A DNA stretch of 64,000 nucleotides. It comes from Centroberyx gerrardi (Eukaryota > Chordata > Actinopteri > Beryciformes > Berycidae). The notes beneath the pieces were generated by a model that searched no databases, was not told the DNA's origin, and saw nothing but the letters and a program-made list of their open reading frames with translations. The stretch spans positions 22,739,815-22,803,814 of the forward strand of contig NC_135997.1 of assembly GCF_048128805.1 (NCBI RefSeq). The letters run 5' to 3'. The first letter of the stretch is position 1, and every line of letters begins with the position of its first letter. Positions 50,718 to 63,004 of the stretch are shown here, piece by piece. Made by a program: the position numbers and the translations under genes.

Positions 50718-53381
50718 GGGGGTTACATACAATATATGTAGACATCATTATGTATAAAATATAAAACACTTTTGAAAGAACTGTCAGATTATTTCCAATA
50801 GGATGTGGCCCAGGCTGTCGTACCAGTGGAGTTGTGGTGGCTGTTGGGAAGTGGAAGGCACGCGAGGGTCGCCGGGACGCCGGGGGAGTTATTGCATGAC
50901 AAAGCTGAGAGGGGCGCAGGTCCGTCTGTAGATCATTCAAACACCACTTTCCAACTGGACTCCAATACTTCGACGGGCGTATTCAAATAGGTTAGAAATG
51001 CTAAAAAATTCTCAAGAGGGCTGCCTCAGTCCTGAGCTCATCCCTTGTGTTGGAACCTGCTGCAAAACCACCAGGTTCCTTGAAATCATATCCACTGACC
51101 CAAGTCATAAATCTATTTCCTAAAAATTACAGTCAAACTCAAAGCCGGCTGTGCAAAACAACAACAAAAAGCTTTCGCTACCATTCAAAGCTGCTAAATG
51201 TTAATAAGGCATTTGTTCAACTTGAAGATGAAGGAACATGGGAGAGGGAGGACAAAAAGATGAAGGTTAGAGGGAATTAATGTACAGATATCTACATGGC
51301 TGGAAGGTCACTAGAAGTTGTGGAATGTTGCATATTGCAGATCCCAGTCCAGCGCCAGAGGAGGAGCCCCCTCCCTGCCAGGCCCAGCACTCCACACCTG
51401 AGTGGGGTTACGCTTTAGAAGGGAAAAAAGCAAGGAGCGGACAGTGTCATCATCACTCAGCCGGGAGCGCAGAGCTGGGAGAGCGCCACATGCTCCGTAA
51501 CGTTTTTACCCACTTAGTGCGAAAGAAAGGTTCAGTTCAGTTTTTCAAAAGTTCTCCGGTAGAATTTCAGTCAGTGATGTTTGAGATTCTGTTCATTCAG
51601 GCTGAGATTTGGATTGGCTGATCCGATCCTACCTTCAATCACGCTTAAATAGTTTTTCTGGGGAGAGGCAGACATTAGGATAGTTTCGATGCCAACAATC
51701 GATATAAATTTGATCCCAGTGGAAGGGTGGATTCAGGGTGGTTTCAAAGACCTGAAGGGCTTTATATATAACCAAGAAATTGTGATGTAACTGTTATGGA
51801 TGTGGGGAAAATACAATAATGAATGAAAACAGTTTGCAGAGGAAAGTTCTGTTTTGAATTATTTTTTGCCATCCAACGAGTTTGAATTTTGTCTTTAAGT
51901 TCTTGTGCATTCTATATTTGTGCAGATAAGTGAATAAAAGTAAAATACCATCAGTCTTTTTTTCATGTGGTGACATTACTTGTCAAGATAGAGGTCTATT
52001 ATTAAAGACTGCAAATCTGGATTCCTTATCTTGTGATATCTGGGTCAGAACAATCCTATCTCTTTTTTTTAACTGGCTCAAAATCAGTCTAATCCTGGTT
52101 TGGAAATCTATTTCATTCTGATTTTTTTCAGATTCAAAGTTTTAAAAAACTGGGCCCAGATTATTCTCGCCCGCTGTGTCCAAATTATGTTCGGTACATA
52201 AAAATGTTTAATAGTATACTATCCTCACTGTACATTGTGGACTACAATCCAATTTCAACGTACTTGATTCAAAACCCGAAGGCTTGCGTGTGTCCAGATG
52301 TTGTTGTTTTCTGTGGTTGAGGAATCGTGTCACATCATGCCACTTTATTTTGGGATAGTTTTTATTCTGCTTATTTCCAGTTAGTTATTTGCTGATGTCT
52401 GCTCAGTCAAACCCAGAAAGCAGAATAGCATCCTGGAATTTTCAGTATGCTGATGTTGGTGAGGAATGTGCCAACGAAAGCCTTTTAACTTCAGTTTACT
52501 GACAATGTTTTTTTTTTGATTTACCACTTCTGATCAGCTGATACGCAATCTGGTAAGGGAAGTGGCGCTGCATCCCAGTTCTGGCTCCCAGGCTGTGGCA
52601 GCACTGCGCTCTCCTGTGTGTTTCTCATTGGGCTGCGCTGGGTTGCAGGCCGGTCTCAAGACCGCTTCACAACCCCAGCCACAATGAGCTGTCTTCATCC
52701 ATGAAGGACAATGCTGGTGAGATAGAGGAGAACACACGCATTGTATTTGTATTCCTCTACCAAAAGTTATTCAGACCGTGAGTATCCCAAACTGACCTGA
52801 CTGACTGACTGGCTCTCTGTCCAAGCAAACTGCAGACAGTTGAATTGTCGGTAAAAGAGAGCAGTGCTTTGATTGGTCAGGCTAGATTGCCTAAAGCGAA
52901 TAGAAACCCCTTGTCAGTGTCAGAGGGGCGGGTCCTATCTGCATCATCTAAGATGTGAGCACAGGCCTGAGAACTAACAGACAGCTGTGGAGCAGTGGAG
53001 AACATTTTCATAACTCATCATCATCATAATACTATTTTGCCCCTGCTGTGACTCAACATGGCTGTATTCTCCTGCTTGCTTTTCCGTTTTATCTGTGCGC
53101 CGTGCACAAGTAAGAGAAAAAGTACTTAAACGTGTGCGTTAGTTTTTATACACAAGTCAGGCTACACATGTAAGAGTGTCTGCTTGTCGGTCTGGTGGTC
53201 TAGCAGGTCCATGAGGCATTGGAGAGTCTCAAACCATATTCTGTCCTAGACCGTGTTGTGTCTCTTCCCGCCCTCTTGTCCTGTCGGAGGCAGGACCGGG
53301 ACGGGGGTCGGCGGTGGAGCTGGGGGCTTGCAGGAGTGCGGGCTGGAGAGGACAGTGCAGAAGAAGAAGGCGAGGCAGGAG
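49045..53381 (-). other. nfatc3: Probable nfatc3 3'UTR (long)
   Basis: Downstream of the nfatc3 stop on the minus strand the sequence is AT-rich and non-coding. Minus-strand AATAAA signals occur at 52366-52361, 52349-52344, 50460-50455 and, last, 49056-49051, so several 3' ends are possible. It includes TA/AT-rich sequence around 49230-49270 resembling AU-rich elements, and (CA)n/(GT)n microsatellites at 49936-49976 and 50679-50715. The full extent is inferred; no splice or transcript evidence was available. Confidence 0.5.
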
Positions 53382-53458
53382 CTACGACTGGCTGTGTGCT
53401 GCCGGAGGACCGTGTGCGCCGGGGGACTGGGACATGTCTCTGCCGATGATCTCATTCA
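53382..53458 (-). CDS. nfatc3: nfatc3 last coding exon
   Basis: NFATC3 is a calcineurin-regulated Rel-homology transcription factor. On the minus strand an acceptor (TTTCCTTCACAG) precedes a phase-1 exon. It completes a valine codon and reads NEIIGRDMSQ, the signature of the NFATC3 C-terminal end (human DDVNEIIGRDMSQ). It then runs SPGAHGPPAAHSQS to a TAG at 53384-53382. The 14 residues after DMSQ do not resemble the mammalian tail. No upstream exon was found between 53459 and the right edge, so the preceding intron exceeds 10 kb. Tail-to-tail placement with esrp2 matches the human ESRP2-NFATC3 arrangement and supports the call. Confidence 0.82.
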
Positions 53459-56400
53459 CTGTGAAGGAAAGACAAAGACAAACACTGTTCCTTTAGCTTT
53501 ACTCTACAATTTACTAACATTTGCTTTTCTTGTGCAATGCATTTTAGATTAGTTTGCATGGAATTCAGCAATGGATGAGGAACTGAATACATATTTGCTG
53601 CCAGCAGAGGGCGATGTTGTACCGCTCTCTGGGTTCCTTACAAGGCTGAACGATCAAACAGGTTAAATTCAAACTGCCAAGAGCTCGGGGTGGAAAAACT
53701 CAAATGAGACTGAGACTGGCACACCCAAAGGTCACAAAGTCATAGTTTTGACGTGAGATATAATCACCACTGACATAACAAATGAGAGAAACTATTCCAT
53801 TGACTGCATGTGTAAGTCCTGACCTTTGTCTGCGTCCAAGAAATGTTACCATTTACCACAGCACATTGACTCCTATAAACACAATCCTCCATGGCTAGCC
53901 AACCAGCACAGGCTGTCCGTTACTTCATTAGAGCTTTAATGGTGGCTGAGTACATTTCCTCAGGCCTGTTATTGGGGTTTGTGAGCGTGGCAAAGGGGCT
54001 GTATAAAACCAATCCATTGTTAAAAACATGTTGTCAAGCCTGGAGAGGCACTCAGGCACAGAGAAGTTAATTACTCTGCCAACTCTGTTAGAGCCTGATC
54101 TTAAATAAATAACAGATAACTATTGCTCTGCACTCCTGTCTGTTTTTACCCAGCGTGCCTCCAACAGAGGGCTGATTGTTTTAGATATGCTGTGTCCATT
54201 TAATGTTCACACCGGGCCCACAGGCCACACAGCAGGCAGCCAGTAAAAACTACAGCCGTAAAGTAAATCAACTCAAATACTTTGATGGGGAGAGGAAGAC
54301 AGAAGGAGAGAGAGGGAGAAAGATAGAGAGAGAACATGTGTCAAAGAGAGAAGACTTTCATTCGTTTGGTATTTGTGGAAAAAGTGATAAAATATTTTTT
54401 TCCACAGTAGCGATGTGCAGCTTCTCAAATTCAAGCAACTGTTCAGTTTGTATACAGTGACTTCCTAATGTGGTTTGTGTAGGTGTTTACACAGTGATGC
54501 TGACAGGTCAGAAACACAGAGGGCAGGAGGAGGGCTTGGCAAACCGGTCTGGGAGGCAGCAGCGGAGACGAGACCTCTGGCCCAGTTTGACACTGGGACA
54601 TATACGAGCAGACCGGTCCGTTCACGACAGTCAGAACAGCAGCTCCACTCCTCTCAACCTATTACTGGCCACTTGTGCAGCTGTGTTATAAATCGCACAT
54701 TCCCCAGGCCACGAATGTACTCATTACTGTAACTCAATACCTGATGAAAAAGGTGGTTGGGGGGCAACTCAATCAATCGTCACCAAATGAGCCTGATCAA
54801 GCCTCCATTTCATGAGGAGAAATCATATTTAAATTTGATGATATACAGAGCAAAACAATGTGCAAAATTAACTTTAGATTTTTGAGATTAAATTACTTCA
54901 ACAAATCTATCAAGAAAACAACTTCAACTTGTTGTGAAGTTGTAAATAAAATCTGATGTAAATACCATAAAAATCTGATGCAATGAAATCACCCCTCTTA
55001 AAAGCTAAGTAAATAAATAAAATAAAATAAAATATTCACTGACTGAATCAACACATTGCATTCATGAATTTAATAACATTTCATTAAAATCCTCATCTCT
55101 GCATTGCTACCTTCCTATCCGTGTTTTGAAACAAAATCTAAAATTTTGCATTTTAGCATCTTTAACTCATAAACTACATTCCTATTCAGCATGCTAACAT
55201 TTTCCCATAAGATTTGGGCAACACCTCATTTCTTTCAAAGTCCTTTCCATGGAGAACGAACAGTTAAAGGTTTTAATCTGTGCCATGGTGTACATTCTGT
55301 TGTTTTATTTGTGTTTTCTGCTGCTATAGCTTTTGTGTCTGGCCACCATCACTCACATCATCCTGTTAGCGTGGGAGGCTCTTCCTCTCCCATGTCAACC
55401 AGCTTCACACACACATACACACACACAGACACACTCACACAAACACACACACACACACTGCACACTACACACTACTAAGACAACAATGTGTCTATCACTG
55501 CAAACATTACCTTTTGCCAGTATAATATCAAAGCGTAATATAAAAGTATGAGCCACACAGATCCACTGGTGAAATAAAATTGAGATGCAGGACTACAATT
55601 CTCCTTTAAGAGGACAAATGGTGTAAGAGTGCTCAGAATAAATGGCACATGTTTTGGGTATTATGTCAATCTCAGAGCGGTAAAAGGGCTGTCAGACCAG
55701 CGTAGCAGATGTATCGATAAAATAACAAAGCTATGCCCAACACTAATAATTTTGCTTTGTTTTTGCCAGCTCCTCATTGACATTTCATTAAAATGTATCA
55801 AATAATTTTTTAATCTTATGACTTAACATTAACCCCAAACCTAACCAGACCAAATGCATGAACTACATCAATTTAGTCTAAACTTACCATCCAAAAATGA
55901 TCATGGACTTTAAAACGGGCATAAGTAAAGGCTCAAATTAAAACATACTACTAAAGTATTATAGTATTATATAAGTATTATATAAGTAGTATTAGAGGGC
56001 CTATTATTCTACTACAATAGCTCAAGCCTATCTGCACAACTGCATTATTATGTGGAAAAAACTGTAACAATGTTGATTCATGTGAGTGAACCTTCTCTAA
56101 CAACACAGGAATATGAGCAACCTAGTGTGAAGTGCGACAGACCAACATCAAGTGGGCGTCTGCAAAAACATCTCACTTTCCGCTATACTGTTTAGATTGT
56201 TGCAGGAGCGAACATTAATCTATCTATCGACTGATAAATAAGTCATGAGATAGAGACCAAGGTCAATTTGTATTCAACAGTCTGAAACTATGACTTGATC
56301 AAGTGCGACCTTAGACTAATTCTTTTCAATTTGAGTCATATGGTTTTCTCATGAAAAAAGGTGTCGGATGATGGCTTGCCCAGATAATTTGTCAGAATCA

Positions 56401-59400
56401 TTTACTTCAAGCTTCACTCTCGATATTGCAGCTGCACTTATGTAAATCTGGATAGGATCATTTTGGGCATCTGAAAAAAAAGACTGAACTTATTTTGGAA
56501 GTGAATTTCCATGTGAGTCTCACAACAGATCAACTCACAAATAGACATACGCATATGGCATAACCATGGGGAATTGGCTCTGAATACACACACGCGCGTG
56601 CACACACAAAACACACACATTTAAGAGCATGCAAAATCTGTCATGTCCATCGGATATTCATCAGAACAAGTGAGAAGGCTGCTGAGTGAAACCTTTTGTT
56701 TTTTCTTCTTCTCCTTCTGATTGGAAGCCAACAGTCAACCGACACTGGAATCAATTTTATAAGAACAGCTGGAATGTATGGACTACAAACTGAGAATGTA
56801 CAGTGGATTTACAAAATTAATGATAATAATCTATGAGGGTTTACCTCTGAGGGGAAGAATTGAAACCATACAAAACTGCTGAAGCTCTACAAGTTTTGAT
56901 AAATCAAACAGTAGATAAACAAGAAATAATTACAAGTATTTCACACAACACAATAGTTTAATCATCTGAGATCAATAAGCACGATAATCTACACTTCAAA
57001 CACATTTAATTCCAGATCGAGCCACACCCACAAACGATCCAGAAGTGAAAGACAGGTTTGATTCGCGCACGGCCTCCGAGGAGTTTCATTTGCTGATACC
57101 GTGCTCTCAGATTTACTGGTATTGTTCATGATAGCGTAACAGAAAGCCAGTGATTCAGCGCTGCCGTAGTAACTGTAAGTCTGAATGGCTCAGCAGGAGG
57201 GAGATCCTCTTCAGATGACTGGGAGGGGGGCTCCCTAGTCAAAATACACATCTACAGTCAACAGACTCCACTACTGCTTCTCAGCTATGCTTACATCAAA
57301 GTTAATTTAAATATCATCAAGTACACGGAGAACATTATGATATCAAACATGTTTAACCACAATATACTGTGGAACAATTAGGCTATGCATATACAGCACT
57401 TAGGCTTAGTACATTATTTGCAATGGGAATTACAAAACAACAAATTAAGTTGAGTTATTATATTCACTTTCATTTAAAAACTTTCATCTATCAGCACAAG
57501 CTTGAGCGTCAATTCAAAAGAGCTATCCAGTCCCTTTCTGTTCATCAGCTATACTGTATGATTCATTGGTTTGTGAGTAAAGCGTGCCAGGCGGAAACTC
57601 TGCCTGATTCCCTTACACACGGCAGTCACCTCTCAGCAGTGCTTTCTGTCATTTTATGTAGCAGTGGTGTTTAGGTGTGTATTACTTTTGGTTCCACATC
57701 CAACCCTGTTTTGATCCCAGTTATGGTTCTGGTACAGGTTGCGGTTCTAGAAATCGATCTACTTTCTGTGCTTCTGCACCACTGCTGCAAGAATACAGAG
57801 GAACCACTGTGAGTGTAGGGGAGAGAGGGGAAGACTACAGTCAGATGTAGAATCCCCCTCTAGAGCACCATTGTTGTGTGACTGGCTGTAGGCATCAGTT
57901 TGTGAAGAGTGAAGAGTCTAAAAGTGGTGGGGGTGTGTGTGTGTGTGGGGGGTTTGGGGGCTCAGATTAATCACACTCAAAATGTGCTAGGGAAAGATAT
58001 GACCCCTCGCACCCTGAAGTAAGCACCGTGCCAAAATGTCAGTGGCCAGTAAATGTCACACAAATGAGAGTGAGCAGCTTTTTTCACTTTTACTCTACAG
58101 ATACTGTAAGTCTGTTGTCAAATCTGCATATGATGAGTGAATGCGGTTCCTGGCTGAGATTCTTTAATTTCCCAAAAAGAAGGTTTTGCATCTATAGTCT
58201 AGAGCGCGCTGTGAATGGTTAAAGTCACGTCTCCATTTCTGAAGTGCATGTCAAAGGAGACGTATCGAAAAGCGTTCCATAATGCGAAACAGAAGTGAAA
58301 TGGGCAGATGGACATTCGGTACGATAAACATGTCTACTGTCGAAATGGAAAATGAGTAATTATCATAACCTTCTATGACACGTTCAAAAAAGTTCCCTGA
58401 CCCAGGCAGAAAAAACATTACTCTGGCAGACCGGCTTAAGCAAATAAGAAGATTGAGTGATTATTCAGTCCAGCAAATGAAGACAACATGCTACAATGGA
58501 AAACACTTGCGCAAAGGGAACAGGCAAGAAAAAAGCAAGACTTGGTTTGCCTGCAAAGGGGAATATCAAAGCGCACTGTTTCCACTTAGCAGAGCCGTGT
58601 AATGACATGCACACGTCTTCACAAAGCCCCGGGTATGAGAGAAAACGTGTGGCGTTCACTGAGTGAAATCTGCTGAGCGATTGCACTCATTGGAAATAGA
58701 TGGTCATTTAATGGAAATTCTATTGAAATCTTCCAGGGCTGCTAAGCGAAGGTTTCTCTGATTTAATCTTTTATCTCTCCTGCTCCTCTGCGTTCCTTTT
58801 TCTTTTTTCACTGGAGGAGTAAGTCAGCGAGAGAGTAAACGAGGGCACAGAGTACACCGGAGAAGTTCGTTAAAAAGTTAGTTTCACAAAAAGTCACTCA
58901 TCTCTGTGAATCATCGGTGCATTTCCCATTTGATCTGCCTGTAAGTGATTCACAAGACTCCTGCCTTTGATCCAGGCCACAGAATGGTGGCTACACTCAC
59001 CAGATGACCACAGCACTGGGCTTTAGAAAGGAAACCGCTGGAGCCCAAATGGCCGCCTGGGGAGATCAGCAAAACCCTCTTCACAATGGCAAATACTGCG
59101 TAGGACGTCTCAGCAGAGAGCATCAAGTTCACAGGTCCCTGGTGTCAGCTGCATTTCAAAACCATAATTACACTAAAGCTTTCCCTACCTTTTAATAGGT
59201 GGAGAGAGGGCCAAGTGACCAAGAGGAGCTGCCAACCCATCTAAACAAAATGGAATTTGTTTTCGTTTTGGTGTGACTTTGCCTAGATGCTGTTTCCCTT
59301 TCCACAAGGACAATATGCTGGGGGAAACACTGACCTGCACAGTGTTTCTTTAAAGCCCGCTTTCCAAAATAGTGAAATAACAGTCAGTATTGACAGAACT

Positions 59401-59568
59401 TAGTACCAGTAAATTAAAGGAACAATTTTGCAGTGTTTATCAAATTGTGTTTTCAGCACTGTAGTGATAATGTGACTGACACACAGGACACGGTGGCATG
59501 TGGACTAGATGACAGCAGGGTAAGGTGACTCACCAAAAACTCACAGAAAAACTTACTGTTAATGCACA

Positions 59569-59572
<4 letters not shown>

Positions 59573-59630
<58 letters not shown>
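59573..59630. repeat. (CA)n microsatellite
   Basis: Uninterrupted CA repeats of about 58 bp. Other CA/GT runs in this part lie at about 55410-55458, 61104-61140, 63386-63409 and 63483-63502. Confidence 0.9.
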
Positions 59631-59631
<1 letters not shown>

Positions 59632-61101
59632 TTCAGCAGCTCTTATATGCTACATTTAATAGGGGGAATAAAATTGACTTCACCACGCTCTGTTTGTCAA
59701 GTCCTCGCTTGTGTGCTATAAGAAATGCGGTGACTAACATTCATTTTCCAGTCAATCAGCAGCAGTCTACTGAGGCTGTCAACTGACAAGCACAAATCAA
59801 AACTGACACTCAGGAAGCGCAATACAACCAACAATGCAACAACACAGGAGAGTTCATTGTCTAGACTCTTTGCAAAATCCACTGTATAGACAGCAATTTT
59901 CAAAACATGGCAAGCACACGCACAAAGTCATAATTTAGTGTGTGTGTGCGCGTGTATTCCAGAAACATGAAATAAGAGCAGTGTCTTTCCATTTCCTGAA
60001 CTAGAATCAACATGTTGCTCTCATCCCAACTGAGGGATTTCCAGGCTTTCCCTCCTCCTGCCCAAAGAAGAAGGCAGCACTGGCACTGCCTGTGCACCAG
60101 GCCTCGGCCTCTGCCAAGACCTCTGCATTACACTCTCTAAGACCTTAATTGTATGGAAAGATGACACAGAAAGCCCGTTTCCACTTGTTTCAGGGGGAAA
60201 GACCAGCAAATGTTTGCCATTGTTTTTAACGAGCAGCAGCATTTGGTGGAAACGCATTTTCCTACCGCTGTTACTTTTTCCTCCCACTGAATGAGGAGTT
60301 CTGTGTTATTAATCTGCCAGGCTTGGTTAATGGCAGCAAGCAGCCTCTGACTGGGATGGGTCCCACACACACATATGCATGAGCACACATACAAACATGG
60401 ATCATTTATTTCTGCTCATATCAATAACCAAATCACAGGGGAAAAAAACAACAGAAATAATTACCATTCTTACCAGTTATATACACATTAAAACACACAA
60501 AACACATCAGAAGGCAAGAAACATTTAAAATCTATAGATTACAGAATAGATTTGCTTGACACAATTCTATTAGTTCTATTTGCCGAGGTGGAGCTTTGTT
60601 GTCAAGTATATACAAGCACAGTTGTACCATAGCTGTGTTGCTACTCAGTGATGGGGCCTATAGATTTTTGGCACTAGCCCTGTGGTGCTATTAGTTGCCA
60701 TAGCCATGCCATCTCCATTAGCCCTCATTAAAAATCTGCAAACGTGAGGTCAATTTTACACTATCCCATGGGCATGGGCTAGTGGGTTGCTGAAATTTTC
60801 ATCACTATTACTATTCCAGCTACCTTAGTCCTAATCAGTCCTAATCAGAAACTTTTTCCTGAGAATCTGGGAGGGTACACTGATGTAACCGACAACCAGT
60901 CAGTATGAACCTGGTTTTGATAGAGCTGTTCCCCGCAGCTCATGTTTGCTGATATAATTCGGCTGTCACTCCCCCAGCTGAGATGACCGGACAACAACTG
61001 CCAGTGTTTGCATTTAATTTATTTACCTACCAGTTATAAAGATCAAGCTTTGAGCAGAATATGATTGGGATAAATTATGTATGTATTTGGGTGGGTGTAT
61101 G

Positions 61102-61103
<2 letters not shown>

Positions 61104-61140
<37 letters not shown>
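61104..61140. repeat. (GT)n microsatellite followed by a G-run
   Basis: About 18 GT units, then TATGTGTGGGTGGGGATT and a run of ten or more G near 61160-61170. Confidence 0.85.
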
Positions 61141-61148
<8 letters not shown>

Positions 61149-62671
61149 GGTGGGGATTGGGGGGGGGGGGCAGTCCAGTGACAGCTGTGCTACTTTCAGA
61201 AGCCTTAGTAACAGAGCCTGATTAGCCAATGCCTTAAATTTAGAAACGGGAGTGTGCATGCATGGAAGTTTCTTGCATGTAAGCTTATGAATGTGTCTGT
61301 TTATACATACAGTGAGTGGTGAGTAAAAAGTTCCACTGAGAAATTAAAATGTCTACAGTATATGTGGAAGTATTCTACTGTACAATGTGTATTGCCATAA
61401 CTTATTTAATAACAACTGATGGGAGTTTCTATATTTGTTTCAATGCAATCTGTATCCTTGTAATGATAGAAAGATAGATGCATAACATGGTCAACAGACA
61501 CTGCCTCGCATCTTTGTTTACTATGGAATAGCGTGCATCTCTCCCTGTGTATGTTTGTGTGTGTGTGCATATGTGTCATTAGTGTGTCAGCGTCTCTCCC
61601 AAGGAGTGCGGGCAGCAGGCCTCTGACTATTATTAACCCACAATGCCATGCTCACAGTTTGAGGCAGCTGTGCACTTGGGCAGGGGACAGCGAACAAAAG
61701 ACGCAGGCTTTTGCTGTGAACACACATGGTACACAATATCGACACTTACCATTTACCCACACACACAGACGCACACACACACATGCACACACACACGCCA
61801 TCCCTTCCCATCCATGCTCTGTAAACATAGGAGCCGTCATGTGCTGATTAATTAGTTAAACTCACGGGTCGGCACCGCGATGGCTTCAAAGTCTGTCACC
61901 ATGACGGCTGTAATCACCCTCGTAGGAGGGCTCATTCTCCCAGGCACTACTGACTTAATGGAGTAGCCAAAATCATAGATTTTTTAGCAGCTTGGCAAAC
62001 CTAGTTGAAAGTCACGTTGGGGCTAGACTCTTTAAGAAATAGGTTGAGAAACGGAAAGAAAAAGATCAAGATTTTTCTAAGCTCTGTCTTTTAAGCAGTA
62101 ACAGGAAGAAAGCGGATGAAACTTGTATTTGTTAGTGGACTACACCAGAGGTTAGGACAGGGTCAAGTTTCTTTGACAACAATGTTTGGATGCTGGTGAT
62201 TGCACTGTAATTATTTTATTGCTGACCTGTTTTGATTAAAACATCAAAGCAGGAGAATTGAAAGTTGCACATTTTGTCATGAAAGGAAACCTGTGGTACA
62301 TTTAAACATTACTATTAAAACATCATGAATTTTGTTTCCCACATTCCTTGTTTGTGAAAGGCAGTTATAGAAAAAAGGACATTGCGGAAAAAATTAAGCC
62401 TCGCATTGGCTTCGGACTTTCCTCATCCGGTTCATTGCGTTGTTCATTGTTTATATCTCCGTTCTAACATTTTGTGCTAAACTCTCCGTCTTGCCTCTTG
62501 GTTTGATTTAGTGGATGAGCACACCATCTCTTTTTTGTTCATCTTTTCTGTTTTTACAGCGCAAGATTTAATGAAAATAAATCCTCATATTCCCTCAGAC
62601 GATTTTTCACCGCAGCCACTGCCATTTAGGGTTTCACTCTCAGTTCTGACATTTAGGTTACAGTTGCCTCT

Positions 62672-63004
62672 TTAAAGTCACACTGAAATGAAAAATGTAA
62701 TTGAAACTCTCATACCATACACCGATTTGACAATTTCTGCACCAAAAATTTGTATTTTCTTCTATTGTTTTTATAAAAATGTCATTACTTTTACTTCCTG
62801 GAAAACGGAAAATCTTTAGTGGTGACCTCACTGTGTACCAGGAGGCCACATAAAAATTCCAACCAATAAAACCATCACAGAGTTTTGATTCCCATTGGTT
62901 TACACTTTTGAATGATCCCTCCCCACGTTATGTCCCACCTCAATATCCTGTTTCAACAGGAATTACATCACATTAAGGAAAATGCAGTTACATTGTGACT
63001 TTAA
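62672..63004. mobile_element. TTAA-ended MITE copy 3
   Basis: It begins TTAAAGTCACACTGAAATGA and ends CATTGTGACTTTAA. The 333-bp body shares CATTACTTTTACTTCCTGGA with copy 1, and CCAACCAATAAAACCATCAC and TCCTGTTTCAACAGGA with copy 2. It has one mismatch in the left terminus. Confidence 0.75.

Noticed and set aside
51280-51621. 113-codon plus-strand frame in the nfatc3 3'UTR region
   Set aside because: No recognisable domain and no acceptor/donor context; it begins in AT-rich 3'UTR-like sequence.
53219-53552. Plus-strand open frames opposite the nfatc3 last exon
   Set aside because: The minus strand gives the recognisable NEIIGRDMSQ peptide after a clean acceptor; the plus-strand frames match nothing.
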